Origin: Mycobacterium numidiamassiliense
GTDB taxonomy: Bacteria > Actinomycetota > Actinomycetes > Mycobacteriales > Mycobacteriaceae
NCBI RefSeq assembly: GCF_900157365.1
Contig: NZ_FUEZ01000004.1
Location: 2,157,066 to 2,221,065 of the forward strand
DNA: 64,000 bases
Reading direction: 5' to 3'
Part shown: in pieces, positions 57,766 through 64,000 of the stretch
Layout of the letters: every line of letters starts with the position of its first letter
Numbering within the stretch: position 1 is the first letter of the stretch
Notes under the pieces: model-generated
Database searches by the model: none
What the model was told of the DNA's origin: nothing
What the model saw: only the letters and a program-made list of their open reading frames with translations
Position numbers and translations under genes: made by a program

Positions 57766-58731
57766 ATGACTCAAACGAATCTGATACGGCCGCAAAGCCT
57801 TAACCGGCTCGACCCGGTGCTGCGGGAGGCGGCGAGCGAGCTGGGGGTCGTCGAGTTCCGGGCCGAATCGCTGCCCGCCGAGCGGGAACGGGCCAACAAG
57901 GCCGCCGCCGAACGGGCCGCAGCGGCCAACACCGAAGGTGTCGACATCGAGTCGCTGTCCATCGCCGGCCCGGAGGGTGGCCAGTTGGCTCTTCGGTTGT
58001 ATCGCGGTCGCGTCGAGAGCACTTCGGGGGCGCCGGTGGCCTTGTATGCCCACGGCGGCGCTTTCGTGACCGGAAACCTGGACACCGACCATGCGCAGTG
58101 CGTCGAGCTGGCCCGCGCGGCGGGCTGCCTGATCGTCTCGGTCGATTACCGGCTGGCTCCCGAAAACCCGTGTCCGGCGCCCTTGCAGGATCTTGATGCG
58201 GCGTTGCGCTATGTCATCGACAACAGCGCCAAGCTGGACGCGGATCCGTCGCGCATCGCGGTGATGGGCAGGGATGCCGGTGCCGCGCTGGTCGCCGGCC
58301 TGGCTCAGCGCACGTTCGACAACGAGGGCCCGCAGATTCTCATGCAGATCCTGCACCAGCCGATGCTCGACTGCGATGCGACGCCGTCGCGGCGTGAGTT
58401 CCAGCGCACACCCGGACTCAACGGTCCCGCCGTCAGTCGCGCATGGAGCCACTACCTCGGCCCGGACAGCGTTGGCGGTCAACATGTTCCGGCGCACCGG
58501 GCGAATCTGGAGGGGCTCCCTCCGACGTTCATGAGCTGCTCGGAGATCGACCCGTGCCGCGATGAGGCGATCGCCTACGCCAACCGGCTGCTGCATGCCT
58601 TCGTCCACACCGAATTGCACGTCATCGCAGCCACATTCAACGGCTTCGATGCGATCGTACCGGATTGGGTTGTCTCGCAAGAGAACCTGGCTCTGCATGC
58701 GATGTCGCTGCGCCGCGTGTTCGCGATGTAG
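57766..58731 (+). CDS. HSL-family alpha/beta-hydrolase homologue without Ser and His
   Basis: A 321-residue protein of the hormone-sensitive-lipase esterase family. The oxyanion motif is HGGAF (96-100), VSVDYRLAPENPCPAPLQDL is the family block, and DPCRDEA keeps the acid (Asp262). The nucleophile elbow GxSxG reads GRDAG, with Asp170 in place of Ser, and the histidine of the HGF motif is Asn292 (FNGFD). Serine hydrolysis therefore cannot work. Conserved fold and operon position suggest retained function of another type. ATG 57766 follows GGAAG. Confidence 0.84.
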   Translation: MTQTNLIRPQSLNRLDPVLREAASELGVVEFRAESLPAERERANKAAAERAAAANTEGVDIESLSIAGPEGGQLALRLYRGRVESTSGAPVALYAHGGAFVTGNLDTDHAQCVELARAAGCLIVSVDYRLAPENPCPAPLQDLDAALRYVIDNSAKLDADPSRIAVMGRDAGAALVAGLAQRTFDNEGPQILMQILHQPMLDCDATPSRREFQRTPGLNGPAVSRAWSHYLGPDSVGGQHVPAHRANLEGLPPTFMSCSEIDPCRDEAIAYANRLLHAFVHTELHVIAATFNGFDAIVPDWVVSQENLALHAMSLRRVFAM

Positions 58732-58778
58732 CAACGGATGATCACCTACCCCATGCCCAGGAAGGCCAAGTCGGCACC

Positions 58779-59921
58779 ATGACCGTCGTCGAATCACCCG
58801 AAACGATTCTGTTCGCCTCGACAACCCAGTCGTTTCTGCAGAAGGAAGCGCCGCTGCGCCGCGTCCGGGAACTGCATGCCGAAGGAGTGTCCTTTGACCC
58901 CGCCTGGTGGCAGCGCGCGGCCGAACTCGGGTGGACGGCTCTACTGGTTCCGGAGCACCTTGGCGGCGGCAGTGTCTCCGACAGCGGCGTCACGGATTTG
59001 GCCATGGTCGCCGAACAACTCGGCAAGACGGTGGCGCCGGGACCGCTGTACCCGGTCAGCGTCGTGCTCACCGCGCTCGTCGAAAGCGCCGACGCGCAAA
59101 CCCATGCCGACACCATCGAGTCGCTGATGTCGGGTGCAGCGGTGGCCTCGTGGGCGGTCTGCGAGCCCGGCCGGGGCTGGGCACCACTGGATCCGTCGGT
59201 CACGGCCACCCAGACCGACTCCGGGTACCGGATCGACGGCACCAAGGATCGGGTGGAGGCCGGCGCACAGAGTGGGCTGTTGCTGGTGGTGGCGCGATGC
59301 GGGGACGAGATTCGCCAGCTGCTCGTCCCGGCGGACGCTGCAGGCGTCCAGGTTGTGCCGCAGCAGTCGGTCGATCTGGTCAAGCAATTCGCGCAAGTGC
59401 GGTTCGACGGTGTGGTCGTCGAGCCGTCCGCGATCGTCGGCAGCGCGGCCGAAACTCCCGCGCTGATCGAGCGGCAGAGCCAGATCGCCCAGCTGCTGCA
59501 ATGCGCCGAGGTGGTCGGCATCCTGCAGACGGTGTTCGACTTCACCACCCAATGGGCGCTGGACCGGCACACTTTCGGGCGCCCGCTGGCGTCCTACCAG
59601 GCGCTCAAACACAACTTCGCCGACATGAAGCTCTGGCTGGAAGCGTGCCGTGCCACCACGGCCGCGGCCGTCGCCGCGGTGGCCGCGCGCTCACCCGAGG
59701 CGGGGGTGTCGGTGAGCATCGCCAAGTCGTACGTCGGCGAGATGGCCGGCCGGGTGGTGCAGGCGTGCGTCCAGATGCACGGCGGCATCGGCGTCACCTG
59801 GGAGCACGATCTGCACCTCTACCTGCGGCGGGTTGCGTTGTACCGCTCCATGTTCGGCACACCGGAGGAACACAACCTGCGGGTGTATCAGGCCGAGCGA
59901 GCGGCGCGCGCGCAGCGATGA
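58779..59921 (+). CDS. acyl-CoA dehydrogenase subunit, non-catalytic type
   Basis: A 380-residue acyl-CoA dehydrogenase homologue. It has the N-terminal domain and WALDRHTFGRPLASYQALKHNFADM and GGIGVTWEHDLHLYLRR of the C-terminal domain, but the C-terminal GxGTxEIQ base motif is absent and the FAD signature is weak (VCEPGRGW in the place of EPxxGSD). It is coupled to the next dehydrogenase by an ATGA overlap and is thus one half of a heteromeric enzyme, like the pair 19069/20146. ATG 58779 is supported by the domain start. Confidence 0.88.
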   Translation: MTVVESPETILFASTTQSFLQKEAPLRRVRELHAEGVSFDPAWWQRAAELGWTALLVPEHLGGGSVSDSGVTDLAMVAEQLGKTVAPGPLYPVSVVLTALVESADAQTHADTIESLMSGAAVASWAVCEPGRGWAPLDPSVTATQTDSGYRIDGTKDRVEAGAQSGLLLVVARCGDEIRQLLVPADAAGVQVVPQQSVDLVKQFAQVRFDGVVVEPSAIVGSAAETPALIERQSQIAQLLQCAEVVGILQTVFDFTTQWALDRHTFGRPLASYQALKHNFADMKLWLEACRATTAAAVAAVAARSPEAGVSVSIAKSYVGEMAGRVVQACVQMHGGIGVTWEHDLHLYLRRVALYRSMFGTPEEHNLRVYQAERAARAQR

Positions 59922-61168
59922 CAGCCGATCACATGACGCCGACCGAATCCGTCGCGGAGTTCGCGGCCCGGGCCCGAAAGTGGTTGGCGGACAACATGCC
60001 AGCCATCGATCCCGACGCTCCGCCTGCCGCGCCGCGCGACGACGAGCGCGCGTGGAACCGGGCCAGGGAACTGCAAAAGCGGCTCTATGAAGGCGGATTC
60101 GCCGGTATCTGCTTCCCCCGCGAATACGGTGGCCTGGGTCTGGACTACGAGTACCAGAAGGCATTCGACGACGAGTCGCTGCGGTACGAGATGCCGTTGA
60201 TCCTCAACGTCCCGACGTTCACCATCTGCTGCGCGACGCTGCTCGACGCGGGCACCGAGGAACAGAAGAAGCAACACATCGCCGCGGCGCTGCGCGGCGA
60301 CGAGGTGTTGGTCCAGCTGCTGAGTGAACCCAGTGGCGGATCAGATCTGGCCGGTGTGATCACTCGCGCCGAACGCCGAGGGGATCGCTGGGTCATCAAC
60401 GGTGCCAAGACCTGGAGCACCAGTGCATTCGCCGCGGACTATGGCCTGTGTCTGGCCCGCACCGATTGGGATGTGCCCAAGCACGAGGGGCTGACCATGT
60501 TCTTGGTGCCGATCCATCATCCGGGTATCACGTTGCGGCACATCACCATGCTGAGTGGATCCACGGAGTTCTGCGAGGAATTCCTCGACGGGGTGGACGT
60601 CGGCGACGATGCGGTTGTCGGTGAGGTGAACGCCGGCTGGGCGGTGGCATCGCGGCAGCTCTACCACGAACGCCGAGCGGTCGGACAGGGCTCGGAGTTC
60701 GCCAGCGGCAGCGGCAGCGAGGGGGGCAATTTCAATCCCGTTGACTACGTTGCTCTTGCGGACAAGCTGGGTCAGGCCGACAACGAACGCGTACAGGAGA
60801 TGGCCGGCCGCGTCATGGTGCATCGCGCGGTTGCCGAGCAGCTGATCGATCATGTGTTCCGCAATGTCAGAGACGGCGTGTTGCCACCCGCCGCCGGCAC
60901 GCTCATCAGATTGTTCCACTCCGAGACCGTGGCTTTGGATGTCGACACCGCGTTGTCCATCTCGGGAGCCGCCGGTGTGGTCGGGCAGATCGGCGACGGT
61001 CTGGAGACCGGGCTGCGCTACTTGTCGCGTCAGACCGTCGCCATCGGTGGTGGCACAACCGAAATGGCTCGCAACGTAATCGGTGAGCGCGTGCTGGATT
61101 TCCCGAGGGAATACGCGGCCGATCGCGGGGTGCCGTTCAATCAGGTGCGGCACGGCAAACCCCGCTGA
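59918..61168 (+). CDS. acyl-CoA dehydrogenase, partner subunit
   Basis: A 416-residue acyl-CoA dehydrogenase with intact FAD region VQLLSEPSGGSDLAG (about residues 129-143), WVINGAKTWSTSAF and C-terminal AIGGGTTEMARNVIGERVLDFPRE. The glutamate position of medium-chain enzymes is Gly, as in other steroid-type FadE partners. The ATG overlaps the preceding stop, making the two genes a clear pair. It ends the plus-strand operon that starts at 54662 and converges on the sigma-regulator gene 9 bases away. Probable step: dehydrogenation of a short side-chain or ring-derived acyl-CoA. Confidence 0.92.
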   Translation: MTADHMTPTESVAEFAARARKWLADNMPAIDPDAPPAAPRDDERAWNRARELQKRLYEGGFAGICFPREYGGLGLDYEYQKAFDDESLRYEMPLILNVPTFTICCATLLDAGTEEQKKQHIAAALRGDEVLVQLLSEPSGGSDLAGVITRAERRGDRWVINGAKTWSTSAFAADYGLCLARTDWDVPKHEGLTMFLVPIHHPGITLRHITMLSGSTEFCEEFLDGVDVGDDAVVGEVNAGWAVASRQLYHERRAVGQGSEFASGSGSEGGNFNPVDYVALADKLGQADNERVQEMAGRVMVHRAVAEQLIDHVFRNVRDGVLPPAAGTLIRLFHSETVALDVDTALSISGAAGVVGQIGDGLETGLRYLSRQTVAIGGGTTEMARNVIGERVLDFPREYAADRGVPFNQVRHGKPR

Positions 61169-61177
61169 CCGAGGTTC

Positions 61178-63142
61178 CTACTCTTCGACGTAGACGTTCT
61201 CGTTGTCGCCACTGGCGACGGGTATCTGAACCATGGACAAGATGTGGTGTGCGGGGCTGCCGGGCGGGGCGATCAGCACACAGTCGCCGCCCTGCCGCAG
61301 CGCCCGGTCGCGCGCGGCAGCCAGGGCGCTGACGCCTGCCGATCCCAGGTGAGTGACACCGCTCAGATCGATCGTCAGAGGTGCTATGCCCGAACGGCTT
61401 TCGACCGCGATCTGGCGATCCAGGGTGGACGCGGTGTTGGAGTCGACGTCGCCGGTGACCACGATGTGGCCCGGGTAGCGGACCACTGAGGTGAATTCGG
61501 GGCTGGTCGCCCGCCGGCGCGATGTTCGGGTGCCGATGGCGTCGGTGACGAAGTTCGCCGGCCGAGTGAGCCGGTGCGTGAGGCTGGCGGTGGTGCCGTT
61601 CTTGCCACGCGTGACCAGCGCCTGGGATACCAGCGCCTCGGCCATCGCCAGGCCGCGGCCGCGGCCCTGCTCGCCCGTGCGGTGATCCTTCCACGTCCCG
61701 TGGTCTTGCACGGAGGCGTGCAGGTTGCCGTCGCCGGCCAACGATGCGTCGACGACGACACCGCCGGAAACCTCAGTGCCGTAACCGTGTTCGACCGCGT
61801 TCTCGACGAACTCCGAGATCGCGTGCACGATGTCGGAGATGTCGTCGGCGTGAGCACCGATCTGGTTGAGCCATTCACGAAGCCGGGAGCGAACGGTGCG
61901 CGCGGTCTGGATCGTCGCGTCCAGTGTCATGTGCAGCGGTGGCGGTGGGGTGCGCCGTTGGGTCGCAAGCAGTGTGACGTCGTCGCTGTAACCGGTCTCC
62001 CGGAGCAGCAATTCGAGTGTTTCCGAACAAATCCGGTCGATGCGCCGCGTGGGCTCATCGATCACAAAGCCGCCCTCGCCACGGATGATATTGGCGGCCA
62101 GCTCAGCGAACTCGGCGGTGCTGGCGCCCAGCGGCCTGCCGGGTCGCTCGATCAGGCCATCCGAATACAGCAGGATGCAGTCCCCGATGCCCAAGGTTTC
62201 GGTGCGCACCGGAAAACCGGTGTGGCTGCCCAGCGGACCCGCGCCGGAGGGCTCCACGTAGCGCGCGTTCGCGTCGGCGCTCACCAACAACGGGGGTGGG
62301 TGTCCGGCTGTGCAGTACTGGAATTCGCCTGTGGCGTAGTCGAGTGAGCCCACGCACAAGGTGGCCGACCTGGAGCCGGGCACATATTCGTGGAAGCGGT
62401 CGACCGCCTCGAGTGCTTCGGTGACGGTGTGGCCCGCGACGATCTGCATCCGCAGCGCGGTGCGCAATTGCGACATCGCGGCCGCGGCCTCCACGCCATG
62501 GCCGACGACGTCGCCGACGACGAGAACCAGCCGATCCCCGAGAGCTATCGCATCAAACCAGTCCCCGCCGGCCGCGGTGTCCTCCGCGGCGACGAGATAC
62601 TCCGCGCTGACGTCGGCTCCGGGAACGACGGGCACCGAGGCGGCCAGCAACGCCTGCTGCATGACGATCGCGGAGTCGCGGACGTTGCGGTACCGAGCGG
62701 ACAGTTCCTCCATGTGCGCCTCGGCGGCAAGACGGGCCTGCACGCGCTTCGTGACGTCATCGAAAATGATTTGCACACCCTCGATCGATCCGTCCGGTCG
62801 GCGCCGCGCCGTGACGAGAAAGTCGAAGTACCTTTCCACGATTCCGGAACCTTCGAAATCGGCCTGCAGCCGCCACTCGGAGCCGGATTGCGATTCACCG
62901 GTTTGATAAACCCGGTCGAGCATCTGGAAAATCTGCTGGCTGCCCAGTTCGGGATAGACGTCCTTCGCCAGCATGCCCACCGGCTCGGGGAAGGGATTCA
63001 GCGCGCGGTAAGCCCCGTTGAGTGCGACGAAGCGATGCTCGGGGCCTTCCAGGCCAATGAGCATGGCGGGGACATTCTCGAAGATGCGGCGCACATCGTC
63101 GGCCGCACCCACAGTTTTGTCCCAGTCCTTTTCGGCCACCAT
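61178..63142 (-). CDS. PAS-SpoIIE phosphatase-RsbW kinase-STAS fusion, Rv1364c-like
   Basis: A 654-residue multidomain stress-signalling protein. Order: PAS sensor (about 15-135), PP2C/SpoIIE phosphatase (about 165-400; GGDWFDAI and VVGDVVGHGVEAAAAM carry metal aspartates, YSDGLIERPG follows), HATPase anti-sigma kinase (about 405-545; ISEFVENAVEHGYG is the N box) and C-terminal STAS anti-anti-sigma domain (about 555-654, LSGVTHLGSAGVSAL). This order and length match M. tuberculosis Rv1364c (653 residues), a regulator of sigma-F type responses. ATG 63142 follows AGGAGGG. The rsfA-like gene lies directly upstream, as in M. tuberculosis. Probably core-genome, not part of the catabolic region. 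Confidence 0.93.
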   Translation of the reverse strand: MVAEKDWDKTVGAADDVRRIFENVPAMLIGLEGPEHRFVALNGAYRALNPFPEPVGMLAKDVYPELGSQQIFQMLDRVYQTGESQSGSEWRLQADFEGSGIVERYFDFLVTARRRPDGSIEGVQIIFDDVTKRVQARLAAEAHMEELSARYRNVRDSAIVMQQALLAASVPVVPGADVSAEYLVAAEDTAAGGDWFDAIALGDRLVLVVGDVVGHGVEAAAAMSQLRTALRMQIVAGHTVTEALEAVDRFHEYVPGSRSATLCVGSLDYATGEFQYCTAGHPPPLLVSADANARYVEPSGAGPLGSHTGFPVRTETLGIGDCILLYSDGLIERPGRPLGASTAEFAELAANIIRGEGGFVIDEPTRRIDRICSETLELLLRETGYSDDVTLLATQRRTPPPPLHMTLDATIQTARTVRSRLREWLNQIGAHADDISDIVHAISEFVENAVEHGYGTEVSGGVVVDASLAGDGNLHASVQDHGTWKDHRTGEQGRGRGLAMAEALVSQALVTRGKNGTTASLTHRLTRPANFVTDAIGTRTSRRRATSPEFTSVVRYPGHIVVTGDVDSNTASTLDRQIAVESRSGIAPLTIDLSGVTHLGSAGVSALAAARDRALRQGGDCVLIAPPGSPAHHILSMVQIPVASGDNENVYVEE

Positions 63143-63273
63143 ATGGCCGTCCCTCCTACGGAGCCTCCCTGCGGGCCTTTGTTATGGACCGAGTCAAAAT
63201 AATCTCAAATGCGCCGCCCTATTTGTCATGCGCAAGTAATCAGATTAGCAACGGCGGCCGGGTGAAGGGTGCA

Positions 63274-63756
63274 TCAGTTTGCTAACGAGGCCCGGACGGC
63301 GTCGTGACCGGGTCGTGGACTGGGCGGGGACGCAGCCGTCGACAGGGCGGAATCCGTGGTCGGGTGCAGCCGCAATTGGCCGTCGAGATTGCCGGCCCGG
63401 ATCAGCCGGGCGACCGCGGAGTCGCAGCTCACGAGGCGCAATTCGACCCCGCGGTCGCGGCACCGCTCCGCCTCGGCGGCCAGGACGGCGAATGCGCAGC
63501 AGCCCATGAAATCCAGTCCGGTGACGTCGACGATGAACGGGCCAGGCCCGTTGGCGACCGTGGCCGCCTCGCCGATCAGCTGGCGCCAGGTGTTCTCGTT
63601 GGAGGCATCGACCTCGCCGCCGGCCAGGACTATCACCGCAGCTCCATTGCGCTGGATCGTTGCCCGCAGGGTGCTGCGCGGATCGCTCAGCTCAGCGAGC
63701 AGCTGGGCGCTGAGCGTCGCAGGGGACAGGTACGACTCCACGGAAACCCTGTCCAT
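63274..63756 (-). CDS. rsfA: STAS anti-anti-sigma factor, RsfA-like
   Basis: A 160-residue STAS protein. The core AVIVLAGGEVDASNENTWRQLI, FIVDVTGLDFMGCCAFAVLAAEAERCRDRGVELRLVS is the one of M. tuberculosis RsfA (Rv1365c), including GLDFMGCC in place of the phosphorylatable serine motif. RsfA relieves anti-sigma-F inhibition and is reported to be redox-regulated; cysteines here are 86, 87, 99 and 111. ATG 63756 is preceded by AGGGAG; the C-terminal tail after residue 140 is longer than in M. tuberculosis. The symbol is given by homology and synteny with the Rv1364c-like gene. Confidence 0.82.
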   Translation of the reverse strand: MDRVSVESYLSPATLSAQLLAELSDPRSTLRATIQRNGAAVIVLAGGEVDASNENTWRQLIGEAATVANGPGPFIVDVTGLDFMGCCAFAVLAAEAERCRDRGVELRLVSCDSAVARLIRAGNLDGQLRLHPTTDSALSTAASPPSPRPGHDAVRASLAN

Positions 63757-63931
63757 CGCGCGCTCCCTAGTCGCCCCCCGGCGATGTCGTAAATCGATGC
63801 CCGTCAATAGCCGAAGACAGACCTTCGGATGACGCGCAGAGGTTCTTTTCTATAGCAAGGCCGAAGCCCGCGTCTACCGACCCGCCGTTGACCAGGGCAG
63901 ACAACTGAGGCGGGCGCTGCTCAGGGTTCGA

Positions 63932-64000
63932 TCAGGCGGAGACCGGCTTCTTGGCCGGCTTGGACACCTTCATGAGCTTCATCAGGTTGCCGCCCATGAT
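63932..64000 (-). CDS. C-terminal fragment of a minus-strand gene (amidohydrolase-like end)
   Basis: The last 69 bases encode 22 residues and a stop on the minus strand: IMGGNLMKLMKVSKPAKKP followed by VSA. The form IMGGNLMKLM resembles the last helix of amidohydrolase-2 proteins, and the Lys-rich tail is common in mycobacterial members, but the fragment is too short to be sure. The 5' part is outside the window. The 175-base gap between 63757 and 63931 shows no gene. Confidence 0.45.
   Translation of the reverse strand: MMGGNLMKLMKVSKPAKKPVSA

Noticed and set aside
1..64000. Search for prophage, insertion sequence or integrase explaining the accessory genes
   Set aside because: No transposase, integrase, terminal inverted repeats or tRNA gene were recognised in the window, so transfer can only be suspected from gene content.

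Overview
The window is high-GC DNA from a mycobacterium, probably a slow grower. The genus call rests on an MmpS/MmpL pair, F420-dependent luciferase-like oxidoreductases, the density of FadD/FadE/EchA/CYP-type genes, a DUF1876 gene behind DosR-like boxes, and, at the right end, a PAS-phosphatase-kinase-STAS protein beside a STAS protein that reproduce the M. tuberculosis Rv1364c-Rv1365c (rsfA) pair in domain order and length. I see no tRNA, rRNA, insertion sequence, integrase, CRISPR array or replication origin. Genes are packed tightly: no gap exceeds 300 bases, and many neighbours overlap as ATGA, TGATG, GTGA or TTGA.

Layout. 1-2673: CoA-transferase (cut by the edge), acyl-CoA dehydrogenase and GntR regulator. 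2749-3108: small secreted protein. 3105-10141 (minus): three tandem acyl-CoA ligases preceded by three crotonase-fold enzymes, divergent from 10271-11841 (thioesterase, crotonase). 11858-12649: TetR regulator, divergent from 12880-14718 (SDR, dihydrodipicolinate-synthase-like lyase). 14768-15472: two small membrane proteins. 15697-21339: crotonase, FadD19-like ligase, amidohydrolase and a split acyl-CoA dehydrogenase pair. 21444-26258: a separate block with a CsoR/CstR-type repressor, MmpS-MmpL, a Met-Gly repeat membrane protein and an AhpD-like protein. 26298-32101 (minus): P450, CoA-transferase, thioesterase, thiolase, amidohydrolase. 32234-38982: aldehyde dehydrogenase, SDR, SRPBCC protein, ligase, thioesterase, isochorismatase-like protein, Rieske oxygenase. 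39069-43733: SnoaL protein, Baeyer-Villiger-type monooxygenase, alpha/beta hydrolase, SnoaL protein, F420 oxidoreductase. 43872-48689: carboxyltransferase, F420 oxidoreductase, second P450, quinone oxidoreductase. 48852-52157: PucR-type regulator, SDRs, DUF1876 protein. 52175-61168: alcohol dehydrogenase, third P450, Rieske ferredoxin, two amidohydrolases, NTF2-like protein, HSL-like protein, second dehydrogenase pair. 61178-63756: anti-sigma/anti-anti-sigma module. 63932-64000: end of another gene.

How it may work together. The gene content fits a CoA-dependent degradation or modification pathway for a large hydrophobic, possibly isoprenoid or steroid-like, substrate: oxygenases (P450s, Rieske, Baeyer-Villiger type) open it, ligases and CoA-transferases activate it, dehydrogenases, crotonases, thiolase and lyases shorten it, and thioesterases release products. 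The substrate is inference.

The most interesting signals are regulatory. A core TACAGTA, usually TTACAGTA and twice a full palindrome with a 3-base spacer, occurs in seven promoter gaps between 10.1 and 45.5 kb and could tie most of these operons into one regulon. Independently, a 12-base sequence containing ATACCCCC is repeated before the CsoR/CstR-like gene and before the AhpD-like gene, with a related site before mmpS-mmpL. Several enzymes appear to have lost catalytic residues: the isochorismatase-like, HSL-like, one amidohydrolase, the Baeyer-Villiger fingerprint and the crotonases.
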